Source of the DNA: Euwallacea fornicatus
Lineage: Eukaryota; Arthropoda; Insecta; Coleoptera; Curculionidae
DNA length: 64,000 nt
Direction: 5' to 3'
NCBI RefSeq assembly: GCF_040115645.1
Contig: NC_089553.1
Location: 1,736,001-1,800,000, forward strand
The notes beneath the pieces are model-generated. The model was given only the letters and a program-made list of their open reading frames with translations, was not told where the DNA came from and made no database searches. Made by a program: the position numbers and the translations under genes. This document shows, in pieces, positions 35,967 through 46,959 of this stretch. Each line of letters starts with the position of its first letter. The stretch's first letter is position 1.

Positions 35967-37240
35967 GAAGGATAGTCTTAGAAGTAGTTGCCTAACGTTT
36001 ATAGAAAAAAAATGAAAAATATTACATCATTTTTCAACATAGTCTTCTTTGAGATTCATACAATTTTCTCACCGCTGCTATATGGGTTCTATATCCTGTG
36101 TATAGTAAGAAGCTCCGAAAGTTTCCAAATAGACATCAACTTTGGATTCCATCTCTTCATTATTGACAAATCTCTTTCCACCGAGCCATTTTTTCATGTT
36201 TCGAAATAAAAAGTAATCTGGCGGGGCTAAATCTGGTGAATAGGGTGGTTGAGGAAAAAGTTCGAAATTAAGTCGATTGATTTTGGCCATCGTGATGGCG
36301 GAAGTGTGGACTGGTCCGTTGTCTGCATGAAACAAGACTTTCCTATTCGCCAAATCCGGTCGTTTTTTCCTAATTTCTTCGTTCAAACGCTGCAATAAAT
36401 GCGTATAACATTTTCCGTTTATTGTTTTTTCTTTAGGGAGATAATCAATAAAAATTATCCCACGGGCATCCCAAAAAACTGGCGCCATCACCTTTCCTGC
36501 AGTTGGAACAGTTTTCGCCTTCTTTGGGGCCGTTCCTGTCCTTTGAGTCCATTGTTTTCACTGCTCTTTCATCTCAGATGTGAAATGATAGACCCATCAT
36601 TTCAAACTCGGCTTTATTGCTGCAAAACTTTGCCAAACACTCCCTTGAAACATCCTCACGACGCTGTTTTTGTCCAATTGTGACTAATCGCGGCACCCAT
36701 CTTGCGCACAGTTGTCTCCTATCCAATTGTTTGGTCAAAACGTCATGTCCAGTACTTTTTGAAATGCCCATCATGTCTGCTAACTAGGGCAACTTTAGCC
36801 GACCGTCTTCCAGTACAGTTTTGTGGATTTTCACCACAAATTCTGGAGTGGTCAGATCTGGAATGTTATCGGGTCGATCACTGCGGAGTTCGTCTTGGCA
36901 ACTCGTACCACCGCATTTAAACTCTCCCACCCAATATTTTACGGTTGTTAGTGGAGGATCAGATTTTCTCGGAGTAGCATCGAACTTCGCTTAAATGTTG
37001 GACGGATTAACACCTTTCAAATAAAAAGTATTGAATCACGCATCGATAAGCAATTTTTTCCATATTTACGAAATCTCTAAAGCCATTTACTAAAAGCGGT
37101 ACTAAAACAAATACAAATCCACGTAGACCCTCAAATTTTACACATAAGTTTTTTAAGGTTAGGTCTTTGTACCATAAGTAAATTTTTAACAGAAAATCAC
37201 CATCTACATGTCTGGCCGAGGATTTCTACGACTATCCTCC
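35967..37240 (-). mobile_element. Mariner element, 1,274 bp, complete but inactive
   Basis: Terminal inverted repeats GAAGGATAGTCTTAGAA (35967) and GGAGGATAGTCGTAGAA (inward from 37240) are flanked by TA at 35965-35966 and 37241-37242. Comparing the interrupted tandem unit with its two neighbours shows that removing the element and one TA restores the repeat. The boundaries are therefore confirmed independently. Confidence 0.92.
36027..37063 (-). pseudogene. Mariner transposase (DD34D), broken
   Basis: Reading from ATG 37063: MEKIAYRCVIQYFLFE, a frame change, TTVKYWVGEFKCGG, PEFVVKIHKTVLEDGRLKLP, a stop, LADMMGISKSTGHDVL, LCARWVPRLVTI, REDVSRECLAKF, WVYHFTSEMKEQ and a stop. Then VMAPVFWDARGIIFIDYLP, KVLFHADNGPVHTS (second Asp) and PPYSPDLAPPDYFLF (third Asp, 34 residues on). 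The C-terminus ends EDYVEK. It is near full length (relatives about 345 residues) but needs two or three frame corrections and has two or three stops. The first catalytic Asp motif, expected before WVYHF, falls in the damaged stretch. Confidence 0.88.
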
Positions 37241-37800
37241 TATGTTGTACATTAGAGACACGCGGGTCCCATGTAAAGATCCTGGAAACCGAGCAAAAAT
37301 GTAATTTAAATTTCAGACAGCATTAGGCAGAAATCAAATTAAGGGTAACCCCCAAACGGACCTCTGAGCATCTGCTTAAAAAAGAAACGTTAGAGGGACT
37401 TTTAAATTAAAAAGTCAATGTTTCGCGGATTTAAAAATTGCTTTAGCCAAGTACAGGACTATATTGCATAAACATTAACTCAAATATGCTATCCACTAGA
37501 AAGAAATACCCTAAAAACGAAGCAAAAATATCATTTGTATTTCGGGAACCATTAGGCACATATCAAATTAGGGGTAACCCCCAAATGGGACTTTGAACGT
37601 CCATTTCAAAAGAAAACCCTTAAAGCTACCTCCGAAGCTAAAGTTTCATGTCTGAGAAATTTAAAAACTGCTCAGGCTAAGTAAATGTTTACATTACATA
37701 AAGATTGAATAAAATATATCGTCTATTAGAGAACCCGGGGTCCTAAATAAAGATCCTGAAAGCCGAGCAAAAGTAAAATTGAAATTTCAGGAGGCATTGC

Positions 37801-38773
37801 ATCAAACTTTACGAGTATATCCCCGCTGCCTTAATACATATAAATTTTCTGGAAATCTTGGCGAGAAAAATAAATTAGGATATAAAGGGGGAAATCAAAG
37901 AAGTCATTTCAAAGGAGACGTCAGTCTCGTCAATCGGCCCGTTCCTATCAATATGTGTAAAGATCTACGAAGAAATCTCCGATATTGAAATAACAAGGTC
38001 GGGGGAGTTTGGATAACATAAAAACTCAATCTAACTTGAATGCCACCACATGGCACTATTTCAACTTTGTCGCCAACTGTCGGCTTTATATGAATTTGTT
38101 CGTCCATCTGATGGCCTTTTATTCCCCATCACGATCCCTCGTTTTCCAGGATTATAAATGCCAGTTCCTTTCGTTACAAAGTTTTTATCTTAAATAATGT
38201 GTTAAACAGCGTGGCGTTGCATGGATTAGGTGCTGGAAATTGCTCAAAGATAAATCTCTTTTCAGATATCTCAAAAACCGATATAGACGGATATAGGGAC
38301 TTCATATGTTATAACCGGCTGAAACACCCTTTTATGTGACTATCCAAAGACTAGCACACAAAGAGTAAATTTGGACAGAGTTTATTTTATCCAACTTTAT
38401 ATCACCAAGACCAACAGTATCAAATAAACGAAAAATGAGGAAAATTGAATATGTGTGTTTCAGAGGCGCTGAAGAGCCGATTCCGGTTCCCCCACTTACA
38501 TCTGTGTCCACAGACAACACGAAAAACGAATTTTTCACATTATTCATGATGGTCAAAAAGTTAAAGATAACAACAATAAGGAAAGAAGTAGCCTTATTTT
38601 AGTTTCAGAAACAATAGCATTATCCGAGGATGTCGGTTTCGCACATATGGTTCTACTCTCAGGCACTGCCGTATGTGCGAAACCGGCACTTATAACTCTT
38701 GTATTTAATTTTCATTGCGTAAGTGGGCTCCTACTCTTACATGCAGGTAAATTCTTACTTATGCAGGTATCAC
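37801..38773. other. Noncoding; contains a 20-bp-arm hairpin
   Basis: No recognised gene. See the inverted repeat at 38631-38688. Confidence 0.55.
38631..38688. repeat. Inverted repeat, 20-bp arms, 18-bp loop
   Basis: TGTCGGTTTCGCACATATGG pairs with CCGTATGTGCGAAACCGGCA, with two mismatched or wobble positions. It could be a foldback relic or form an RNA hairpin if transcribed. Confidence 0.9.
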
Positions 38774-39777
38774 AAATTCAAATGCAAACAGAGCAATGGT
38801 GTAAGTGGGACACGGACCGCATAAGGTTTAATGTGCACCCGACAAAGACCCACGGAGTGGTTGGCGGAGCTGGTGTTTGAAGTGGGAGAAGTCAGCCCGG
38901 CCAAGGTCTCCACTTCGATGTTAAGATTAGTATCGATTTCGCTGTCTTCACAACAATGTAAATTTTTAAAAATACCGAAGCAAAAACCAACAATGCAGAT
39001 AAATGAAAAGAAAACCTTTAATCCATCACTAGAAGTTATATTAGTAAAAATTTTGAAACAGTGAGAGATCTAGTAACATTGAGTTGACTCCGCCTACGGG
39101 ATTGGTCCCTCCCATCGACGTCCCCATTTCGATATTTAGATTACTATCGATTTCTCTGCATTCGAGACGATGGAAATTTTTAAAAATAACAAGGCAAAGA
39201 ATAGCAATGTACATAAATGAAAAGAAAATTATCAATCCGTCACTAGGGCTTATATTAATTAAAATTCTGAAACGGTGCGAGATCTGGACATCATACACTG
39301 ACTCCGCCCACCGGATTTTGCTGCCTTTGTGGCGATGGGAGTTAAAACAAATGCAAGCCCAAAAAGCAGCAAACTAAATGATTGAAAAAAAAAGATGAAT
39401 GCATCACCAGAACTTTTATTAGTAAATTTTATGAAACGGTAAGAGATTTGGTAACGCTGGCCTGACTCCGCCCACTGCGCTAGTCCGTCCCACCCACGAC
39501 TCCTCTTCGATGTTTGGATTAGCATTGATTTTGCTGCGATAGAATTTTTTTAAACGTGTAAGAGCAAAAAGCAGCAATATAAATAAACAACAAAAATAAG
39601 TTTAATCCACCACTAAAACTTATATTAGTAAAAATTCTAGGAGACCTGGTAACACTGTACTGACTCCGCCCTCGTCTGCTTTCAACCTCACAACCTACTT
39701 CGTTGGGCTTTATTAGAGACATATTAAATCTTCTACGATCCTTGTCTCACTTGCACAATTTTTTCAAATTTGAACTG
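38774..39777 (+). mobile_element. Copy A of the inverted-repeat/tandem-unit family (about four units)
   Basis: The left arm starts near 38774 and includes GTAAGTGGGACACGGACCGC and ATAAGGTTTAATGTGCACCC. The right arm ends near 39777 in TTTGAACTG and includes GAGACATATTAAATCTTC and CCTTGTCTCACTTGCACAA, the inverted partner. Internal units are delimited by TGACTCCGCC at 39085, 39299, 39463 and 39661, so they are 214, 164 and 198 bp. Each contains a version of GATTAGTATCGATTTCGCTG, AGCAAAAAGCAGCAA, AATAAATGAAAA and GTGAGAGATCTGGTAAC. There is no open frame of note. Confidence 0.8.
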
Positions 39778-40671
39778 TTACTATCTGTATATATGTACAT
39801 AGTTACACTAAGACACGAATGCACGAAGCCAGAACTCCTGTGGTAGTAACCAAACAGTGCAGTAATTATGGAATGAAATAGGCTAACTCCAACCAATACT
39901 CGGTACTTTAAGGCTTTGAAATTTTACCGTCCATTTTGAGTATTTAAGCAACCAAACTTCTCATGTCCAACTCAAAAACATTATGATTTATATAAGGTTT
40001 TAATGAAAGGCTGCATTTGGAGCTTTTTTACGAGGCTCATTTGGGTTTTGCCCAAATGAGCCTTTTAAAATGGCCCCAAAAAAAATCGCCCAGCCAAAAC
40101 TGAGGATCTTGAAATGGAGTACTGAGTGTAATGCTTGTTGGCAATATTATACTGACTATTAGGAACATTTGAGTTTTTAATTTACTGTATTTAACTGTAA
40201 AACTTTCTGAATTATTCATGGGATTAAGGAGAGTGTTCCTTCTTTTATACTGATTTTACGAAACTTATGTTCTTTCTTTGCAAAATACAGTATTTCAAAT
40301 GAAGCATCCAGTATTTTTTGTTGTTAAATTATAAGATTCATTAGAAGCATGTGGAACCTAAGCCTAATTCTTTACGATAGCGATTCTCAATTATATTTTC
40401 AATTTAAAAAAGTACTTTTATGTTTTACTGTATAGAAAACTAGCAGCGTTCCTTTAATTTTTCTATTAAATGGATATCCAGAAACTTATCAAGGATGGGG
40501 TGTCTTGGCTTTGTTTCGCTAATATTTCAGTAGATGTCGACTCTGCCATGGCTTTAAAGTGACAATGGGCAATAACCTTTATCGAAATTATACAACCAAA
40601 ATGGGTAGTCCATATAGTTCTTTTTCTACGAATCGATTGCTTGTACATACGCTCTACTATGCAGGTTAAAT
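39778..40671. other. Noncoding; contains a perfect hairpin
   Basis: No recognised gene. See the hairpin at 40033-40063. Confidence 0.55.
40033..40063. repeat. Perfect hairpin, 13-bp arms
   Basis: AGGCTCATTTGGG, loop TTTTG, then the exact complement. Confidence 0.95.
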
Positions 40672-41351
40672 CAGTTCAAATAGATACCTAGGAATTGTGC
40701 AAGTGGAAGAACCGCATAAGGTTCAATATGCTTCCGACAAAGAGCCACAACAAAGTGGGCGGAGTCAGTCTGACAGGCGTCTGTACTTTGATGTTAGATT
40801 AGTATCAATTTGGCTGCCCTCGTGGCTAAAAACTTTTTAAAAACTATTGTAGCTAAAAATAGCGATAAGAAATTAAAGCGTGCACAAATGCGCGTATTTA
40901 CATATTATTTTGATTGAATTAACTGATGCCCTGAAATATTCCTCATGGAACGGTCAATCGGTACTGAACATAGTTTTAAACGGTAAACAAACCTTGATAG
41001 GCTAGTACTGCCGGCTTAGTTTTCGACCCACTAAAAGATAAAAAAATCCAGATTCAAATATCAGCCAATTCAGATTATCATATTGATTTATGACGTAACT
41101 AAGTTATGCTATAAGGGGAAACATGAAATAATTTATAAGTAAGTAAAAATTCGAAATTAATTTAATCCGCCACTAGAACTTATTATGAGTAAACATTCTG
41201 GAACGGTGAGAGTTCCGGTAAACACCTGAATGACTCCGCCCACCTCAGCCGCCACCCTCGCACCCCACTTCGTTGATTCTTGTCGTAGGCATAATAAACC
41301 TTATGCGGTTCTTATCCCGTTTGTCCAATTCCAAAGTTTCCACTTGAACTG
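40672..41351 (+). mobile_element. Copy C of the inverted-repeat family (single-unit subfamily)
   Basis: The left arm is CAGTTCAAATAG, TTGTGCAAGTGG, ACCGCATAAGGTTCAATATG, AAGTGGGCGGAGTCAG. The right arm is the inverted partner, ending in CACTTGAACTG at 41341-41351. One GATTAGTATCAATTTGGCTG unit is followed by an internal segment with TATGACGTAACTAAGTTATG. Copy D shares that segment but A and B lack it. Confidence 0.75.
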
Positions 41352-42462
41352 GTTTTACCGGTATGTTTTCACCATTTGAAGTGGATTGATGTTTTTTCTA
41401 TTATTCTTTTTGGGAATACCTGTGTGTATCCCGAAATAAAACAAAATAAAAATAGAAATTCACTTTCAAAATTCGGACCATTTTAGTTCGGGCATTCCAG
41501 AAGTACAGAACTTGTTCGAACTTTTTCAGTTATTTTCTGAAATTTGATGAAAAAATTCATATACAAAAACGCCTTATTTCCAGGACAGGTACACGCACCG
41601 ATTCGGTGTCCATTGCGTTGCGAATTACCCCGTGTTAACACCATGTCTGCAAGCTTCCTTAACAACCAGATCCGATTAGCGTGTTAATGGAACAGATTCT
41701 AGATCGACATATCGTATAGGCAAATTTCGCTGATTTGCTATGAATAAACCGCCCAACTTTGCATATTTAGAACAGCAGTAGAGCAAATAATAGAGATCGT
41801 CGCTGTATTGGGCTAAAAATGGATTTACGATCTGGGAAATTGATTTCCATAATGGAAGTAGAATAATGAAAGAGGTTTGCTTTGCTTCCTAATGGCGAAG
41901 GCGTTTGAGTTGACTGGCTGATAATGACACCCACATTCAGCATCGCATTAGATTAATTATATTACATAGACACGTTACACCATACGTCACGGCTTTTCCA
42001 TGTGGAAATGTTGGTTAAACTTCCACTCGAGCGTTGGCTGAATTATTAAATTTACACCGAATTTGGCAAACACGTCTTTAACGAGAAACTGGTGCGATTA
42101 GAGTGAACTTGCGAGCATTCAGACAAGGATTATTGCTTTAGAACAAACAATTTGACTTTTCAAGGAGAAATCAAGATGTTATTGGAAACATCTTTTTGAA
42201 CACCTAATATTGATTCTCTATTCAGCTCCAAAACGTGACAGAGGCGCTCTAAAGCTCCACAGCTCGGTCATGCAAAAGCGGCTTAAACGGGATGCATCTG
42301 TTTGGCTAAGGACCAAGAAGATAAACTGGATTTTTCCCTTTTTTCCATTATAACCCCTTTTAAATGTGACCAGAATATTATGAGACGTCGGTAATGCGCA
42401 CATATGTTATATGAAAATAGGTTTTAAGGACAAATTCAACATTTTGCCACCGGGATATGGCG

Positions 42463-42562
42463 TACACACAAACCCACACACTTACACATCTACACACAAA
42501 TATACATACATAGACACATACACATACAAACACCTACACACTCACACACCCACACACACACA

Positions 42563-42605
<43 letters not shown>

Positions 42606-42716
42606 TCACACACACATACATTCACACACAAACGCCCACACACATCCACCCACACATTCACACACACACCCACACACACACCCACACACATCCACCCACA
42701 TACATTCACTCACATG
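42463..42716. repeat. Imperfect (CA)n tract of about 250 bp
   Basis: A near-continuous CA/ACAC tract with interspersed T and CC. Its one open frame translates to Thr-His repeats and is an artefact of the repeat. Confidence 0.9.
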
Positions 42717-43269
42717 TTTAGTATGCCAGACGTCGATAAGGGCCTTCTGGAGCATACGTCTTCCCGTCTCCAACGTGGAAGGGTGGTTTATGGCTATGAC
42801 TTAGCAAATTAACATCTAAAATTTCCTATTGCGATAAATTTGTCTCCGATGGGACTGGAAAGGGTTTTGCAAGAGTACAGGGTTATCTGGAATTTCGTGG
42901 TTCTTACCAGGGAATCCCTGATTGCTTGAAACTCCTATTGCCTATAGGATGGAAAACAGGCGATTCATAACTTTTTTGCAGGATTTTAGAAGTTCTGTTA
43001 ATATAAGAATTCTTTAAGTTTAATTTCAATAAGGCTGCAAGATCCTCAAAGGAGTATAGGGTCAGTACGGGAACTACATCAGTTGATTAGATGGGAAAAC
43101 AATTCGACTGCTCTATCGACCTAAAATATTTTCACCAATGCGACATTGCCAGTTACATAAAAAGTAGTAGTGAGCCCGATATATTAAATGGGACATCCTG
43201 GATGTTATTTAACATTCAAGCTCGGTACTTCTTTTTGATTATTAATAGAGTTGTTCGCAAAATTAATTA

Positions 43270-43288
43270 TTATATATATATATATATT
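43270..43288. repeat. (TA)n microsatellite
   Basis: About nine TA units. Confidence 0.9.
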
Positions 43289-45929
43289 TAATAAGGCCCT
43301 GATTAGGCCTTTGATACAACGCGATTTGAATTCACAAAAACCAGAAAATTTGGAGATACTTTCGGAAAGTTCTACGAATTTGCTTTATGTAGAGACAGTG
43401 ATTTCCTCTTCTATAGGATGGCCCTAAATTAATTATTTTATGGACAAACGCTTAACAGGTCTTAATTAGTTTTTATTTTTATAGTTTTTTTCTATAGAAC
43501 TCTCTCCCTCCTCTTTTCGACGTAATCGGGGATTTCAGGTATTTCCCGAGTAAATAAAGATCAACCGTAGTTGCGACCTATGGAGTGATTTTTTAGCTAA
43601 TTTCAATTATCTAAACCGCATTCGATTATCTGGATTCGTTTAGGAGATATAGGGTTTGTTTTGAAATTTCCATAACCTTTTTGCTTGTGAAAATTGTCCA
43701 TTTTGGCATAACCATCTTTGGTGCATTTTTTAAATGAAAGCTATAGTTGGTTATGATTCCATTAATTAGATCTTTTTTAATCTTTCTGAAAACATTTATA
43801 TTATACTAATTAATATTATCATATACAATATTTATTTATTTCTGTAAATAAGAAAATTACGATTTTTTCATTTTTTTTTATTTCGAAAGGAACTGAATTA
43901 ACACGCGCAAAATCTATTTTAAAACTAGAAAAAAATGCCCTAATACTATTTTGCACCATATTAAAAACTTACTGCTTTAGGAAAAAATAGTTATATTTTC
44001 ATTATAACACAGTCCATGGGTTAATAAACGTTCTTTTCATCTGGTGAATACATTCTTGTTAAGATTTCTTTTTTCAGCAGTTCTTCAATAAAGTAACATT
44101 ACTGTATTTTACACACCTCTTATATTTAAATCTGATTAAATCTACATTCCTAAAATTTATTTATATGAAATAACTGCATTTAGTGACAAATACCTAGCTA
44201 CAAATTGTTGCAGTAAACAAAGGTTCGTGGGTGACCTGATTACGAGATATTTTCCAAAAAATCTTTTGGAATTTTGTTATTTATCAACGTAAATATATGG
44301 AACTATATAACTATATACGTATTTTCAGATAGTTAGAAAAATCTCTAATTAATGAAGTCATAACTAATTATAGTTTGTATTGAAATAATGCAACTTTGGC
44401 CTGCAACTCGAAAAAAAAATGACGCTAGAAAAAATTCGAATATGCCCCTGCATTGCACGTAAAATATTCTCAAAAGATGCTTTCGTCTAAATTTGAAATA
44501 TTCACAAACAAAAGAGTTACGGGATGAAAAACACCCTGTATCTCTCAAACAAGTCGAGGTATCAAAATGCTGTTTTGGACAATTCAAACTGTCCTAAAAA
44601 TCAGGCCAAAATTACCGATCGAGGTTTTTCTTTATCACCCCGGAAAGTGCCCGAAATTGACCTAGGTTGATCGGAAAGTCGCCGCCGAATTTTAGCGAAT
44701 TTTGAAAATTGCAAGTTGTATAATATCTGTATAATATCAGTAATAATCTGGCTTATTTAGTAACATATAAACCATTTTATTGAATAACGGGTTGCCATTT
44801 TTTGGGCAGTTGCATTAATCCAATTTTCAAAGAAGGTCCCTATTTTAGAGTTAAAAGACCTGTCCAGGTGCAATCTTCCAAAGAATAGAACGTTTTTCAG
44901 CTCGACGAATTTTGTAAAGAGCAGAATCGTTGTTGGTCGGAAGGTGCCGAGTCGGGACTGTTTGGCGGACGCGGTAACACATCTCATTCGAATTCCAACA
45001 GCTTTTGCCTGGTTACCAAAGACACATGTAGTCTAGCGTCATTCTAGTGAAATACCACTCCTCTATGATTAGCCAATTCTAGGCGTAGCAATTCAATGGC
45101 ATGCTTTAAGTTGTTAAACTGAGTACAATATCTGTCAGAATGAATTGTTCAATTATCCGGCATCAGTTCATAATAAACAATTCCTCTCCAATCCCACCAG
45201 TGACAAAGCATACCTTTTTTTGAGTGAATATTGGTTTTTGGGACGGCTGACGACGGTGCAAAGGACTGACCCCGTGAACGTTTTCACTCGACATTATTGT
45301 ACTGAATCCATTTTTCATCCCCCGTTATAAATCTTTTCAAGAAGGGGTCGTTTTTACAAGCGTTCGGTTAATTCGTGGGGTACCCAAATATCCAGGTGAC
45401 TAACGAAACTAAGCCGCATCAAATGATCGCGAACGGTGGAACTTGACACTTCGAATCTCTGTGCTACGTCACGAGTGGTACTACGTGGGTTCTCCGTGAT
45501 TAGCACTTTGGTTTGGTCATCAATCGAGGATGGTCCATGGGAGCGTCGTCGGTCTTTAAGGTTAAATTCACCCCCTCTAAATTTCACGAATTATTCACGC
45601 ACAGTTACATAAATTTTTTTGTGGTTCGAACAATATTCTTGTCTTTGCGGTAGAAGTAATATCGCAAATACACTGTTCCACAAAAAGATAGCTCTACCTA
45701 TGTTTTTTGGTAATTTACGAAAGTGTTTAGACTTTCCTTAAGTTTTTCTTTAAAATCATGTTTGTTGGCCAAAAATATTACTCTCTGCAAAAAATCATTC
45801 ACATACGCTTCCTTATACTGTAGTATAGTATACTAAACCGAAAATCGGCTTCCACAAAAATGATAGCTCCACTTCAAAAACAACAATTTATTTACAGCTT
45901 ACCAAGAAAATAATAGCATTGACGACCTT

Positions 45930-46959
45930 TCAGTAATCGGTGACACCGCCATTCTCCTGAATTACTTGAAATAAACGTTTATCCATAAATTCTACATGTC
46001 GAACAAGAAGATTATTATCCAGATTTTCCCATTCAAGAAAAATTGAATTCTTAAGCTCCTGAACGGTACTATATTTTCGATTATTTGCGTAAACACGGTG
46101 TACGAGTATCGCCCAAACGTTTTCCATTACGTTTAAATCCGGCGAACGAGAAGGCCAGTCGACCAACGGCAATTGTGCTCCATTAAACCAAGCTTTCGAT
46201 GATCGCGAGACATGGTGCATTGTCTTGTTGATATTGGAATGGAATACCATCATTTGCCTCGAGATAAGGCAAAAGACAGGCGTCCAGCAGTTCTTGATAT
46301 TCTTCCGAATTCATCTTAGCGGATGGTAACGCTAAACGCACTTTGCCATGCACGCTGAACGCTGCCCACACCATCAATGTGCCACCACCAAAGTTTCTTC
46401 GTGAAAAAATTCGAGGTTCTTTCCTCAAATCTTTCCAATACGAGTTATATCCATCAGGGCCATCCAGACTCAATTTTTTCTCGTCAGACCAAATAAACTA
46501 CATGGAAGGTGGTGAATAATTACATAACATTGCCGCTAATATTGAAAACTTACATTTGTAAAATCAGTACGAACATTAGCACGAGCAAATGCGAGACGTT
46601 GAATCTTGTGAACGCAGGTAACTCTGGTGCTTTGAGCATTTTCGAATGTTTAATAAAATCACACTCACGAATTGTATGCCTAACCGTTGAATTGATACAT
46701 TACGGTCCTGGTCTTTTTTGATGGTACTACATGACACAGTTGCGTTTGAATCTGCATTAATGATGCGTCTTGTCTGACGGGCAGTCAACTTTTTCGGTCG
46801 CCCTGGGGATTTTTTCGTACCATAAGCGTTTAAAAAAGAATTAATAACTCGATGATTACGTCCCATTTCACGAGCGATCCAACGATTTGAACGTCCATAA
46901 CGATGGTGGGTTCAAATTTCTGTTCTTTTCACCTCAGTTGAAGATCGACCACGTCCCAT
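45930..46959 (-). pseudogene. Tc1 transposase (DD34E) with a probable intron, broken
   Basis: From ATG 46959: MGRGRSSTEVKRTEI, a stop, RYGRSNRWIAREMGRNHRV, KKSPGRPKKLTARQTRRII, a frame change near 46710, and FARANVRTDFTN. A GTAAGT...GTAG intron-like segment (46498-46553) follows. Then come FIWSDEKKLSLDGPDG (first Asp), WKDLRKEPRIFSRRNFGGG, FQYQQDNAPC (second Asp), a one-base frame change near 46208, and WPSRSPDLNVMEN (Glu, 34 residues on). The C-terminus ends GGVTDY. Length and order are normal; three lesions are enough to silence it. Confidence 0.88.
46498..46553 (-). other. Probable 56-bp intron in the Tc1 transposase gene
   Basis: The donor is GTAAGT and the acceptor CATGTAG. Its removal joins TDFTN to FIWSDEKK in phase 0, at a place where intronless relatives have continuous sequence. 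The segment itself contains stops. Confidence 0.7.

Larger units (their letters stand above)
35792..37800. repeat. Three-unit tandem array (~230-bp unit) interrupted by a mariner
   Basis: Units start near CATTAGGCA at 35792, 37321 and 37550, with a further start at 37795. Each has CAAATTAGGGGTAACCCCCAA, then AAATTTCATGT or similar, then a TCTATTAGAGACNCGGGGTCC-like string, then AGATCCTGRAARCCGAGCAAAA. Units are 229-253 bp once the mariner (35967-37240) is removed from the first. No coding content. Confidence 0.8.
41352..44662. other. Noncoding, no gene recognised; microsatellites
   Basis: Contains a long CA-rich tract (42463-42716) and a TA tract (43270-43288). AACACCCTGTATCTC at about 44529 resembles a transposon end. 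The rest is AT-rich with no supported frame. Confidence 0.55.

Noticed and set aside
42411..42812. 133-codon Thr-His-rich frame
   Set aside because: It is a translation of the CA tract.
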